DNA from: Hepsetus odoe
Taxonomy: Eukaryota > Chordata > Actinopteri > Characiformes > Hepsetidae
Reading direction: 5' to 3'
DNA length: 64,000 bases
Assembly: GCA_017165825.1 (NCBI GenBank)
Contig: CM029370.1
Span: 20,298,555 to 20,362,554, forward strand
Shown piece by piece: positions 24,741-38,635 of this stretch. A program made the position numbers and the translations under genes. The stretch's first letter is position 1; each line of letters starts with the position of its first letter. The notes beneath the pieces are model-generated. The model had not been told where the DNA came from, did not search any database, and saw only the letters and a list, made by a program, of their open reading frames with translations.

Positions 24741-25512
24741 ATCTGATAAACTCTCACAAACACGCGGACCACACGACAGAATGGGGCTCTATATCGACGC
24801 TTCACCCTCATTTACCTCTTCCTGGACGTTCATTTGTTCACTTAGGCATTTAAGGTAAAAAGAATGACAATAAGGGCGGTGACCTGACACACATGAAAGT
24901 CATGTCACGTTTGTAAACAAGAGCCTGTTCCCGCCCCACTGCGTCAGCGCGGGTCACCGGGTGCAGGAGCTTCTCAGACTCGCTGTGGAAACAACCTTGA
25001 CCCCGCTCAGCTCCTTCAGAGCCTGAGCACTCATCTGCACACTTTCACAAACCAGATCTCACTTTATGTCCCGAATTCCCACCCTGCCTGCCTGCCTGCC
25101 CCAGCGTGACATCTCGCCCAAATATAGAGGGAAAAAGTCAGAGTAGCTGCTAACGAATAAAAAACCTGCACTGCACTGATGAGTTCACTGCAGTTTATTC
25201 TTCTGGACTTTCTACCGAAGACCCCTGCGAAAGATCTCCACACTATAAAGAGAAGTATTCCTGGACAAAACATGAACCCTTACAAGAAAGTCTGGCTCTT
25301 TAGAAGCAGAAAAGAAAGAGGCGATCGGTGGCTCAAGACTGTTGCGAAACTGTGTTTGTACACTTACCGCCTTTCTATTTGTGTGTCGAAAGAAAGAAAG
25401 AAGGGAAGGAAGGAAGGAAGAGTATTAGTGCTCTCTTGTGGTCATGATTGGGCCGGTTTGTCCGCAGACTGAGTAATGTATCTCTTCTGAACGACTCGGT
25501 CACGACAGACAT

Positions 25513-25519
25513 GCACACA

Positions 25520-25554
<35 letters not shown>

Positions 25555-25560
25555 GGAGAG
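25513..25560. repeat. (CA)n-(GA)n microsatellite
   Basis: About twelve CA units run directly into about twelve GA units with one interruption (GAGGGA). Confidence 0.95.
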
Positions 25561-25666
25561 ATTTACCATAATGTCAGGTAATAAAACTGAAGAAAACAAG
25601 GAGAAGCAGGTTTATCTGTGCGTATCTGCAGTAGATACAGCTGATACTGCAGTGCTATAAATATTT

Positions 25667-25670
<4 letters not shown>

Positions 25671-25708
<38 letters not shown>
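25671..25708. repeat. (CT)n microsatellite
   Basis: About nineteen uninterrupted CT units. Confidence 0.95.
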
Positions 25709-25710
<2 letters not shown>

Positions 25711-26302
25711 CACCAGGAGGGATAAATGAAATGATCTGTTTTGAAGATCATTGACTATGATGATGCATATTTACAGAATATTATACACATTTACATCATG
25801 GCGTCAGGCGTTTGTAAACATCTTGAAATAATTTTACAGGGACAGTCATGTTATATTTATATATACAGTAGTTAGTGGATGTAAAGGGGTCTGCAATCAG
25901 TAAAACCAGCTTTAAATGTTACACAGCCTACAGCGTGGTAGTGATAAGGGCATTTGAGCTGGCTCAATATTTTTGTAACATGGAAAAAGAAATCAATAAA
26001 TACTTCAGCCTTTATATAAGCCTCCTACTGTGGATAACCTCAGACATGGTGACTAGCAGTTACAGCAATTGCCAGAACATTGCTCATACACCTTTTGGTG
26101 ATTATCTCCAGCGCTGGGTGTACAGATATACTTCTTTGGTCCAATATACAGATCAGACATACTAATGCTAACATTTTCCAGTAGTAGTTTATTTGGCTTT
26201 GGATTGCAAGTGCGCAAATTCAGCACTATGGATGCTTATTTAAAAGAAAGCGGTACTATTGGCCTGTGTCGCACTGTGGCTGAATCTTGAAGATGAGCTG
26301 TT

Positions 26303-26474
26303 TTGATCTCATGGTAGGGTACTTGCCTTTGGACCAATGGCTCAAGAGGTCCCAGGTTTGCATCCCACCTCTGGCAAGGGTCCTGAGGAAGACCTTTAAC
26401 TCTGAGTTGCTCCAGGGGGACCGTCCCTGTAATTAGGACGTCTGCTAAATGCCATAAATGTAAATGTAAATGTG
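26303..26474 (+). mobile_element. tRNA-derived SINE, family A, copy 1
   Basis: It shares the arrangement of the copies at 37590, 41162 and 52297: an A-box region (ATGGTAGGGTACTTGCC), GGCTCAAGAGGTCCCAGGTT, a body with GAGTTGCTCCAGGGGGAC, and a tail GTCTGCTAAATGCCATAAAT then AAATGTAAATGT. The B box is mutated here (GGTTTGCATCC). Confidence 0.8.
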
Positions 26475-29063
26475 TGAATAAAATGAAATACAGTAGATCC
26501 TCAATGCTCAGGCAAAACCTGCCACTTTAAAAAGTAACGGTCACAGCAAGTTGCTGTTTGAACCATGTAATCTTATTTCTAGAGTGATGAGACAATAAGG
26601 CTCCTTGGAATTGCACAGGTCTTCACACTGGTGCTGGCCGCTCGGCTCATGTAGCAGCCCTAATGAGTAAATTCATTGTTCTCATTGCAAGCCAATGAAT
26701 CCCTGCAGGCTCAAACAGGATATATGGGTCTGCCTGAGTTTGGCTCCCACTAATATTGTCTCTCACTGTTGTAGTGAAAGCATCACCAATATTTCTATTG
26801 ATCAACGAATTGGCTTGACTCGAGAAGGTTTTATCAGCAGTTATGTCTCTGATTTGCATTTAGAATGTGCCTTTTTCATGAGAATGTCAGAGAGAATTTA
26901 TTTGTTCACAGGAAGTATCAGGATGACTACGCTCCATGGATCTGCACCAGGAAAGCAGCTGGGGAGAAAAATACAACTCTCTTAGGTGCCATAGACAAAA
27001 GCCAAGCAACCAGAACTTTTACAGACTCAATAAATACACTTCATGTCCCAAAGGATGAGACACAACTCATCTAACAGTTCACTTAAATCAAGGGTTTTAT
27101 TAATAAGAATCCCCCCGTTACTGCAATTACAATTAAAATCTCTGATCTTCTTGGAATGCTGTACACTATAAATTGGAAAAATGCAGTTCTCTTTTTCCAC
27201 AGCCCAATATTGAGGGGCTTTACATCCCTCTAGCTGATGTTTGGCCTTATGCATGAAAAATGTGCTCATGTTACAATGAAGATTATAGAAACTGTGTATG
27301 TGCAATATAATGCTGTGCAAGCATTTGACTGTATTAGGAGAAGATGCCTGGTAAATATTGCATTGTATTCATACAGCAAGAAAATATGTAATACTTGCAA
27401 TCTATGACAGATCTAAGCAAAATTATTGAAAACATGAACCCTTCACAAAATGTATTGACAGTTAACAGTGTTTGAAGCTTTAGAGCTTTATTACATATTA
27501 CATATACATATTACATATAATGTACAATTTTCCAAAGCTCAAAACAATCCCAGTGTGTGCAACAACATGGTTCTTTTTGTGCAAATCAAATGACCAGTGA
27601 AAGTGGTGTAGCCACATTGATAGCACAAATGAGTAATTTGCATTTGAATATAGGTTGCTTACAAGTGCATGGCTGATTTGCACATCAAGAACTGCATTGT
27701 GATGATCAGGCTTTATTTGTGACCATTTCATTTCAATCAGTATGAGCTAAATACACACACACACGCACACACCTACATGGATATTTGTCCACCCATGCAG
27801 TCTGTTCAGTGTGGCACACCACAATAGAGCCTATTAGATAAGAGATAATGACGCACCCATAATTATAAATCCAGCTATCGCTTAATACCACTTTCAAATA
27901 TACAAGGTCAAGAAATACATTATACGTTATTGAGTATAATCAGCATTCCTCAGCATGCCATGTTACTAAAGAGAAGTAATGGTTTGATTATTATTAGTAA
28001 AGCATTTATTGCACTCTGTAGAAAGGAAAAAGTTGAACGAACATAAAATACCAGGACAACATGATGCACTGAGATTTTTTAGTTCCTTTTAGTTTGATCC
28101 TTACTAAGGCTAATTTGTTAAACCAAATTGAATTTGTTGGCTCAGTTGACATTAGACTGACAATAAAATGATGCTTATTTGTAGAGAAACAATTTGGTCT
28201 ATGTTACATTCCTAGCATTTGTCAGTCATTTTTATCTAGATTGATTTTCCATTACTCGTGATACAGCAATAGCTAAGAAATTACTACTATGTAGTATTAG
28301 AAGGCTCACTTGAGAACTCTTTCCCAGGCCGGGAATCAGTCTACTGGTAAAAGGGCAGCAGTATGACTCACCACACCAACTATATAGACAGGAAGAGGGG
28401 TTTCACTCTTCCACTGAACACAACATCTTAACACCATTCAATAAATAACTGATGAATTTACATAACTTATAGAAACTCAGTGTTTCAGAATAGGAGTGTC
28501 TGCCAGATGCTGCAAATGTAACAGAGGCATCTATTTCCTTTAAAAGTAACATCTGAATTAACATTCAAGCAATATTAATACTATATATATGATTGAAATT
28601 TAGCATGTTTGTTTAGCAGTGCATAATGGAAGAGGATTCCAGATAAATCTAACTAACATGGGAATAATGACTGACAGGTCTGCTCTAAACCAATGTGGAT
28701 GCTCAGTGGATCAGAAACACCCAGAATCCTGCTCTAAACCAGCCAGTGGAGACAATAATGTGGGGGTGAACATGATTGCCCTCTAGGACAGGCACCGTGT
28801 CTGACTGAGGAAAACAAATGTCGCTTCCAATCTGTCAGTGCAGGTTTACACAACGGCTGCTGAAGGCAGGAGAACAACTTAGAGGGCACTGCAGAAAGTA
28901 TGCCTGGATGTTTTAAATGGCAAGAATATGGCAGCTAAATTTTTTTCTGAGTAATGAAAAGATTCTGAATATTAATAATAAAAAAATAAGCTTCAGTCAA
29001 AATTTACATAGTAACACTAAAAAGGAAATTTGTTGAATTAATACTGCTATAGCTGTTCACTGC

Positions 29064-29390
29064 TTAGTGAACTTCCACAGGCAGGATCACAAAAGCATCA
29101 GCAGCAACTTCAGAACAAACAACCTTGCTGTCCGTTTCAGGTGAGTTTACAGAGCTTGCCTTGTTAAGCACCTTTGTCACTGTGAGTTTTCCTCTCAAAC
29201 CATTGATGTCGATTAATTTCACAACAATAGGGTCAGACAGGTCCCCTAAAGCCAATTCCTTAATTAAAAAGCTGTTAGCATCAATCTGTATGTCAGTGCC
29301 TTGACCTGTGAAGAATGTGCCCAGCTCAGACATTGACCCCTTTAACTGACTGTATATGGCATAATTAAATTCTAATGCCACAAAGCCCAA
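29064..29390 (-). other. Unassigned coding-like ORF of about 108 codons
   Basis: Open from a TGA just upstream of 29390 to a TAA at 29064. The first codon is TTG; the first ATG is internal, about twenty codons in. Composition looks protein-like (balanced codons, few Leu-Ser runs), with stretches such as FTGQGTDIQIDANSF and DPIVVKLIDINGLRGKLTVT suggesting a beta-rich fold. I do not recognise the family. An exon or retrocopy remnant of an unknown gene, or chance, are all possible. No convincing flanking exons were found. Confidence 0.25.
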
Positions 29391-31879
29391 AGGTCAGTTA
29401 AGGTCACCAATAGAGGTAAGTAATTGGTATTAGGTGAATTATTTGTCATCAAACTGACAGCAGTTATCCACCAACACTCTATTTGGCTCAAGGAGTGAAC
29501 ATGCATTTATTATCAGCAGGGATGAAACAGACAGCAAGCAGCCTCCAATTCATCAGCCTGTCCTTTCTCCCAGCAGTGCACCAAGTCGATTAGATTAAGG
29601 AGGAAAAACGCCAACGGCTGAGGAACATTTTAGTTCCTGATTGCCTGTCTGATTTCTGTCTGCAACCCTTAAAAGAGGTAATCAGGCTTGATAACAAGGC
29701 ATGAAGTGAGAAGTTTGATGGTTCAACTTCTCAGCCTCCTGAAAGCTTTGTTTTTACTGCCTCTAAAGTTGGTCACACATATTCTGTTGGCCTAGTTTAA
29801 TTAACCCTTAGGGTGCACATGTGGGCTCCCTGTTAAATTCCTTACTCATATAATTACATTGCTTATTTCACAGTAGTCACTTACTAATTTAGTGTTTACT
29901 TAATAGTTGGCCTGTAATTTGGCAAAAACTGGAAATTACACAGTCTTTCACAAATCCCAATGCAGCCATCTCTCATTTTTACCAGGACTACAAGGCGTAC
30001 ACAGCTAACCATTAATGGACACTTGTAACCCAGCAGTTAGTGATGTGCAAACTGAGTTTCCAAAACACAAAATAAAATGAATTAAAAATGAAATAAATGA
30101 AGCTCAAATGGATTTTCTTATGTGGTTTTCTAACACTGTATGACATGGTGCTTGTGGACAAAACTAAAGTGCCAAAAATAAGCAACAAGTTTCAGCTATC
30201 AAACATGCTTAAGCTCATCAACTGTATTTGGATTAAGCGGAAAATTCAGTCAGCACACTAATGCTTTAAGATGAAAAACGTAAAAAAGCTAAGCAATATG
30301 TAAAAATTAATCTTAATGATAGTTAATGATATGATATGCATTATCTATGAGAAATAGCATGTCATATATTGCATACACTACACTGCCCTTTTCTAGTGAT
30401 ATATGTATCCCAAAATAGTTTTTGTTCATTTATTTATAACTTCCATTAACTTTAAATGAAAGTGCAATCACCCATTAATAAATGGGATGCATGCCATCCA
30501 GTGATGTGGTTTTTTACACATTTATTACAACAATCTAATGGCATTTTATTTCTGCATAGCAGACTGGTAATACATGAATTCATTGTAGTGATAAATTGCC
30601 CTGCCAGTATGATCTCTTGGAGACTAACTTCTAAGACCCACTTAATTATAAGCATGTCTAAAAGAATACACTGGACAATTTTGCGTGGTAGCTCAGTAAA
30701 TTATTAATGGGCAAAATGTTCATGCAGTTTCCTGCCAGATCTAGCCACAGAATGCATTCTTGTACATCCTAATTTTTGTTTTTCTCTATTAGTATAACTG
30801 AACCATTTTTTATAATTAAACAGCTAGGAATACTATTCTCTTTATCATATCTTATAAACAGAAGTGCTATATTTGAGTGCATAACTGTCAGACAAAACCT
30901 CATTAAATTTTCCAAGAGAGGGACAAAAACATTTCAAGAAGCATGTCTATGTAAGCACATTTTATATTCCAGACTGTTTTTCTGTTCATTATACAATGTG
31001 AAGAACAGCGGACTGTTTTTAAATTCTGTATAAAAAAACACCATATTGTAATCTGAAGGATTTTTGAATATAGCAGTACAATGTATTCCTATGGTGTTAC
31101 TAATGTATTCACCACTGTTTAACATTATGATGATGATGATTTGATGACGAGTTGCTTCAGTATTATGTATTTGAACTTATAAATAGTTCATAATTATTAA
31201 CAGTGTCACTGTGAAAAGAAACTCTAGTAATATAGTTTATTATCAAATGTTTTTTATCTTATCATAAAAAACTGACACAACTCATGTCAAGTAGGTTTAT
31301 TATCATTTCAACCATTACAGTGATCCATGAAAAAGAACAATATTCCTCCATGGCCGTGGTGCAACATAGATGTCAACATACACCTACACAAGTCCAGACA
31401 GAACTACATGCAGTGAAAAAGACACAATACAAAACAACACAACAACAAAATAGAGTGCAATGCAGCTGACGTAGAGCAGAAACTGCAGCGAGTGTGAACA
31501 GAGTATTGCAGTAATTAAAACAGTATTATAGTGTGAATACAGTATCATGTCAGATACAGTTTTTGGCACCAAATGATTGAAAAGGGCAAAGTGCAAAAGA
31601 TACTGTCAAGAGTGTCACGTAACAGACAATTGTGCAAGTCAGTAAAATCATCAATAAAATATAAAACTTTGTATAAACATGGGTAATGGCATGGTGTGCT
31701 ATTGAAAAAAAATCAGCATAAGAAAAGGCTCTAAACTGTACTTTTTGGTACAAACACTGTCAATGAGATGGTTATCTTAAGGCTACATTTTCAGAACTTT
31801 ACATAACTTGAGCCTATTCTTTTACAAAAAACTCCTGAGAATGTGAAATTTCAAAACTGGATCAAAAGAACCATGGTGT

Positions 31880-31992
31880 ACCTATCTATCTATCTATCTA
31901 TCTATCTATCCATCCATCCATCCATCCATCCATCCATCCATTTATCTATCTAATTGTCTATCTGTCTGTCTGTCTATCTGTCTGTCTCTCTA

Positions 31993-32032
<40 letters not shown>

Positions 32033-32033
32033 T
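31880..32033. repeat. Mixed tetranucleotide repeat cluster (TATC/CATC/TGTC)
   Basis: Runs of CTAT, then CCAT, then CTGT units, ending in CTAT again; about 150 bp in total. Confidence 0.95.
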
Positions 32034-33973
32034 TTTTCTGTCACCAAAGAAAGACAGATGTCAGCTCCTGTGTAACTGGGAGAACACTTTGGCAGATTGC
32101 TGCTCTCTCACGCTTACCAAGCAGGACTTAGCAGGACAGTCACTGCACCAAGGCTTACAGCTGTTAGTGCCAGTGGCTTAGATGTATTATTGAAGTCAGC
32201 CGTTGCAGATAGAGAGAATATCTGCTGTGTGAGTATCCGCACAGTGTTCTCCAGGCACTTTCATTTTCATACACGTTTCATCTCTCTCTTGGGCTCTCGT
32301 TATGAAAAAATAAAAAATCACACTGCTTGACAGTATTGTAAAAACTTGGATGCACGCCTGGATGATCTGTCTTACAATGGATGGCCTGGGCCTGCATACA
32401 TTCATTACAGCAGTGTTTGAAATGTGTGTATAATGAGTTTAGTGAGCACTGGTCTGGTGCTATTTAAGAACACAGTGGTTACTCAGAAGCTTTTGGGGGT
32501 GGAGATAAAAAAAAAGAAATCAGATTTAAAAAAGCTTTAATCAGATTTGGACTTTGCTTAGAGTTCACATTTCAAATACAGGGACTAATTATTTAAAGTC
32601 AGTTGGGCGTTAATGTTGGGTGGATCAGAACAACACAAACTTGCCATTAAGGATTACAGTGCTAAATCAATTTTCAGATTTTACCATTTAGCTCAGGTTT
32701 ATTTGATCAGCCACAACATGTCCATGTACTTCTTTATTTTAGCCATATATAGTGAACAAACACTAGAAGTCAAAAGTCATCCAAAATAGTTACCCAGCAT
32801 TTTTTTAGAATCAGTTTATTTCACAGTGACCTGATTTGTGAAACCCTACACCTGGTGTTCATTTTTCTCTCACAATGAGCCACACTATGTCATAAGCTGT
32901 ACCAACAGGACCGCACCACCCTGGTGAAGAGCTGGATGCCAATTTTGAAATAATTTTGAAAGAAATTTTGAAAGAAAGTTGGGAATGTATTCTAAAATCA
33001 TGTGTTTGTTCACAGTTTAAGCCTCACACAGCTTCACATTTTGAATTCTAGATTTTTCTTATATGATTGAATGCATATGTGGTAAGTGGAAAATTGTGTA
33101 CGTTTAATTTTTAGTTAACATTTCTGTTGCAGCCCCTTACTGACCAGAAATGGGTGCATAACAGCAGAGAAAAGCTTCTTCAGTGTACATAAAAGTTTTT
33201 GGGACTCAAAATTGGTTCTTTTATGACAATGCTTTAAGGAACCCTGTTTAGCAACTGCATTTTTAAGTATGTAGCATTTATGAGACAGAAGGCAGAATTG
33301 CTGAGAGGCCCAGCTACATAACAAAAGCCCAACACACTGTGCTGAGGCTTTCTTTAGCCTTGAATGCATAAGTTAGTAGACTCCTTTCATTGCACACCTG
33401 GAAAAATGTTTAGAACAACAACAACTGGCAGTGCCCACCCCTCTCCACTCTCTCCAGTCAAATAAGCCTTGTGCACAAAGCATACACAAAAAACAGCTCA
33501 GCAAATCCAAACAGTTCATAAAGCACAGACATGGGCATGAGCAATATTGTGGTATTTAAAACACTGACAATGATTTTTAATGTGATCTCTATAAATCACA
33601 TTTAAAATAAATATTTTCTGTGCATACAGCAACACTGTCAAAAAAAAAGATTGACAAGACTAGTTCAGTGCGTGAAATGCTGAAGAAAAATATTGTGTTC
33701 GTATTTTTTGGCATTAATAGTTCTTCCTTTTCTATTCAAGCTTATCCAGTAAAATACATTTCATGAAATCGATTCTGGAAATCAAGATTTTAAAAAATCT
33801 GATTTTATACAAACATGTATCTATCACACACAAACAAGAAGAAAAGGCCTATTTAAAACTGTGTGACAAAACAAAGTTCCCTCTCTTTTCATCAACTAAT
33901 GAAGTTTGTAATTAATTTGTATAATTTTTTCATTTGTTGCCTTTAAATCTCTTTGAACTAAAGAAACAATATA

Positions 33974-33976
<3 letters not shown>

Positions 33977-34009
<33 letters not shown>
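33977..34009. repeat. (AT)n microsatellite
   Basis: About sixteen AT units. Confidence 0.9.
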
Positions 34010-34014
<5 letters not shown>

Positions 34015-34685
34015 TAGATCTTTTATAATATAATAGAAGTTTACATACATCTGGTCATTTATTACTAAGTTTGCCCTTACTTAAGGTTAGGACTTACTTA
34101 GCCTCTACTTACTTGTGGACTTGGATTTCTGTAAAGCTGATTTCCATGTTCTTTATTAAAATAACAGAAGATATGATGCCAAAGTGTAGCATGAAGTAAA
34201 TCTGTACCAGCCATCAAAGCTTCCATGGCAACTACAGCAAACATGCACATGAACTCTCTGAACAGATTGTTCATTGGAAAAAAATAATTATCTCCTCCAA
34301 GAATAAACAACTACAGGACACTTGTACTATTTCTGCACAGTGTCAAATCTACAGAAGTAGTATCTGCTTTTGAAACATACAGTGCACTCCAGAGTTACTG
34401 AGCAATTATTATCGATGGAAAAATGGTAATGGAAAATGGCATATATATTCACTTTTGATCTTGCATGCAATTAAAGATTCTAATTTCATAGTAACTTATC
34501 ATTTACTAAAAACAACTGGGAGCCTCAGTATATTGTTGGCATCCAAAGAAAACCGCCATGTTTTTTCATTTAAATTTTTCAAGATAATTTTAACACAGCA
34601 GCCACATTTAACTTTGTTTAACACTGTAGTATTTACTTTTCCTATAAAGTTCCCATTTTAGAACTTGCTTGGAGCTTGTTCATTT

Positions 34686-34760
34686 TGTGTGTTTGTGTTT
34701 GTGTATGTGCGTGTGTGTGTGTGTGTGTGTGCATGCGTGCGTGAGTGTGTGTGTGTGTGG
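34686..34760. repeat. (GT)n microsatellite, interrupted
   Basis: Imperfect GT array with GCATGCGTGCGTGA interruptions. Confidence 0.9.
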
Positions 34761-35554
34761 GTGTCATTTTAATATCTGTGCATTATGGACACATGTTACT
34801 CAGGACTAGTGAAACATCACAAAATTCCATATTGTAAAACATTTTTGTTCAAAGTATGCTATGATTAGTCCAAAATGGTCATTGGATCAGCTAGAATATC
34901 TACAAAAATTATGGATATTAATAGGGAGTTATTCTTCCCCTTTCTACAGTTACAGCCTTATTGCATCAAGAAGGCTTTATGTTAGATCTTATACCATTTT
35001 TGTGGGGATTGTATTGTATTCAGGCAGAAGAGTTATTATTGAGGTCAGGTATTGACAATTAAGTTTGGATCACAAAGTCCAACATTTATTTTAAGTGTAT
35101 TGGACGGGGCTCTATCATCCATCTATCATCATCATATCATTTCACAGCTCTATAGCCCATTAGGAGCTTTTATGCCACTCCAGACACTTGCCAGTGGGCA
35201 TTTTGACTTGAGGCTCATGTGCAGCTGTTCCAGAGCATTACAGTCTATTCAACTGCTTTTATGTCAGCAATGGGTGCACTTTACTTATCAGACACTTTTC
35301 TTACAGTTTCCCTATGTGTCTGAAGTATGACAGAATCACAAAATGCCTTTCCCTCCAGTTCAATACTGCTTTGTTTTGTCAGAAAGATTAAAGACCAAAG
35401 GCTTCCCACAAAAACTCATTTTTTCTTTTATGTGCCTCTTCCTTTTGTTCCTGCATGCAAATTACTTTGATTACAGTGCAGTACAGTGTCCTGAGGAGCC
35501 ATCAAAAGCAAAATGTCAATTTAGTTACCAGTTAACTCATTGAAGTACAGATGG

Positions 35555-35556
35555 CC

Positions 35557-35596
<40 letters not shown>

Positions 35597-35623
35597 ACAC
35601 ACACACACACACACACACACACA
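35555..35623. repeat. (CT)n-(CA)n microsatellite
   Basis: A CT array (about 35 bp) is joined by GT to a CA array (about 28 bp). Confidence 0.95.
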
Positions 35624-37589
35624 GTGTAGTGTTCACTTACAGTGGTGTGTTCCAAAGCTCTCATCTTTATGAGTGGATAAAATATTAATTGAGACCCGAG
35701 CATTGAAGACATGATAACTGTATAATTCATTGCATTCCAGATTTTTAAAGAGGGAGAGCTTTGTAGCACAGATACAAGGCAGTTGCTCTCTGGTTATCCT
35801 CAAAATTTCACAAACCAAGACCAGACCAAAGGGAACATCAAAGACAAGCAATTATAAATTTAGCAAAGCAGCAACAACCTTTAAACTGAGGAGGGTCATT
35901 CTATTTTTCCATTCTCTTCAATAAAATGTCTTGTGTTTGAACATTTTGAACATTTCTAGCAAAACACAAGTTTAAATTGTTCTGGTATTTGTGTCAAACT
36001 ACCATTTTATCAATATGGGACTGCAACACATGACAATAGTCCAAATGTTTTAGCTTTATTTGTAGCATTGCTGATTATGGATGGTTGGACATCCTACTTT
36101 AAAGGTGTAGACATGCTATTGCTATGTTGCCACAGCAACCAACACACCTCCAACACAATCTACACCTTTGGACACATCCTGTGTCATAATCCTGGACATA
36201 CTGCATATTTACAGTTATTTGAATTAGTTCATTTTTCACAACCCAGTACTGTCTTGTGTTGGGTGAGCACTCATGATAACAGGTGATTACCTTTGCCTTT
36301 GAGGTTCTGTTCATTTATGGGACTGGGTGCAGTTATGTAACAGGAATTAATTATGAAACACAGGGTCTGATGCAGCACCATAAGTGGAATGACTAAAAGC
36401 TGTGCAATCCCTAAATTTGCACAAATCCTCAGGAATGCTAACAGTATTGCACATGACTACTCTTTAAAAAACAGGGTTCCTAATTGTTTCTTGGCTTGGA
36501 CACTTAGTTCCAGGAAAAGTTTAAATGGGAACAGAACATTGTGGAGATTCTTTAAATTTTAAGGATCTTTACACTTGCATATCTTATTCACAAAAAATAA
36601 TTTGTTAAAAAATCATCAGTTTAAAGGATCTCAGGAACCAAAAGCAGTTCTTCTATGGCATTGGTCCAAGGTTTATAGCAATTATTAGTACATAATTAGT
36701 CAGTTCAGCTACTGTTGAACTGTTGACTGTTAACTGTTGAACTGTTAACACCTCTGAAATAAGAAATCCGGTTTACGTGATCCAGAACTAAACAGCCATC
36801 ATCAGGACTTCACTCATGCTCTAGGGCTGAATATAGTTAAATCCTCATAGCAATCTTCCTGCTTCTAGCATTAAGCCTCTTCAAAATGTGAAGCTGCAAC
36901 TATTTTAGAGTAAAATGTGAATGAATAAACTTAAATGTTGTTTTATAAAAGTGTAAAGTATGTGATACAATAAGAGATTCGATCATATTTTGACAGGCAG
37001 TGACAGAATTGTGTCTCCATTTCTGCTTTATGGACAAACTGTATCTTTATCTCTTACAACGTTTTGTAGATCAAGTCAACAAAAGAAAACAACAGATATG
37101 AGAGTGAGTCGTCACTGGTCCTGGCCCCGCTGAGCTGACTCCAGATACCCCTGTGTCCACTTCTTTATTTAGCCTTGCTAAAATCAGGCCTATGCCAAAG
37201 GCTGGACATTATATCTCTCATGACAGTCATGATTTGTCAAGTAAGTGATTGAATGTGTGACTGAATGACTGCAGATTGAGTGAGTGTGTTGCATATTTGT
37301 TGCATACATTTTGACTATTTTTTTCACTGATTTATTTATTTATTTTTTGCTTGTTGGATAGATGGATGGACACTTAACATCCACAAATAATTATACATCT
37401 ATGTTAGATGGATTCTTATATGAGTGTTGGATTGATGAGTGGATATCCACCACATATTCATGAAAAGTATCCACATATAGATAAAAGTATATTGAATAAA
37501 TTTGGATAAAGCAGGGTTTTCTTGCAATTGCTTAGAAAGCGAGGGTATATTTCCTTTACACTTTGGTGCAGTTGCCAAAGAATGGGATA

Positions 37590-37784
37590 GGGTGATAGTG
37601 GTCTAGTGGAAGGACACTCACCTATGAACCAAGAGGTTGCAAGTTCAAATCCCACCTCTGGCACTACCGCTCAGGGTTCCTGAGCAAGACCCTTAACCCC
37701 AAGTTGCTCCAGGACTGTCCCTGCAATCAGGAAATGGAAGTTTCTCTAGATAAGAGTGTCAGCTAAATGCCATAAATGTAAATT
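37590..37784 (+). mobile_element. tRNA-derived SINE, family A, copy 2
   Basis: A-box-like TAGTGGTCTAGTGGAAGG and B-box-like GTTCAAATCCCACC are retained. The tail ends GTCAGCTAAATGCCATAAAT. It lies about 0.8 kb upstream of the chgb promoter. Confidence 0.85.
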
Positions 37785-38589
37785 AGAAACAAACTTAAAG
37801 TGTTTGTGTGTAGTAAAGATGCATATGTTGCTTGGGTAATAAATGAAGTGATCTAACTCAAGTCTTTTTAAAATTATTTAGTTGAACTCAAAATGTGTTA
37901 GGCTGCACTCCCTTCTTTCCCTACTTTCAAATCAAGAAAAAGTTCAGAAACTAGTGTATTTCACTTGGTATTTTGTCTGGGGAACCAAGTTTACTATGAA
38001 ACCACTTGCTGCATGCATGAATTATTCATGTTCCATTGTGGGCTGAAATATCTGGAGCCTTTACAGTGTGAAGCGTGCACTGAGAACTAGCAGAGTACAG
38101 CAAGGAACAGCAGAATCCCTACAAACACATGCACAATGTATACAGTCCTTCATCCAAGACAAGCACTAAACATTACTGTTTGTGGTTCTCTGGGTTACAC
38201 CACCCTGTTTTTTCCAGTGCAGTACAGTTCTTGTGTTTCTAGTCCAGGCTTTATCCACATGGGTAAAAAAAAAAAAGAAAAAAAAAAGATTACATAACAG
38301 ATGAACAGAAAAGCTGAAGGAATCTGCTGAGTGTAAAAGGGAGCTGCGGCAAAGGAGAGATGACACACTTTCAAATTCTTCTGATCCACTTCGAGTTCAG
38401 CAGCAAGTGAAGATCCCAGCATTATTGCTCTTTGAGTGATTCCTGATCTATAGCCTCCACTGACCTATTCAGTCATGATATCAGCTCCTCACGCCTGGCC
38501 ATGAAGGATAAACACTCTTTGACACTTTATTGGAAGCTCATGAATATTAAATAGGGTCCGCTTTATCTTTTTTTTGCCATTGTTTCCTG

Positions 38590-38635
38590 TATAAAAAGGA
38601 GCTGGGAGTGGGGCTTCACTTGGGACATGACGCAA
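38590..38635 (+). promoter_or_regulatory. chgb: chgb core promoter: TATA box and CRE-like site
   Basis: TATAAAAAGG at 38590-38599 is a strong TATA box. A start about 30 bp downstream would leave a 5' leader of about 170 nt before the ATG at 38789. TGACGCAA at 38628-38635 resembles the cAMP-response elements known in granin promoters, although here it lies on the downstream side of the TATA box. Confidence 0.6.

Larger units (their letters stand above)
24741..38580. other. Gene-poor intergenic region between gpcpd1 and chgb
   Basis: About 13.8 kb between divergent genes. I found no gene with convincing exons. It holds microsatellites, two SINE copies of one family (26303-26474 and 37590-37784), one unexplained coding-like ORF (29064-29390) and long stretches of A/T-rich unique-looking sequence. 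Regulatory elements are likely but not identifiable from one sequence alone. Confidence 0.6.

Noticed and set aside
31880..32033. A CRISPR-like array
   Set aside because: Units are only four bases with no spacers; the genome is vertebrate.
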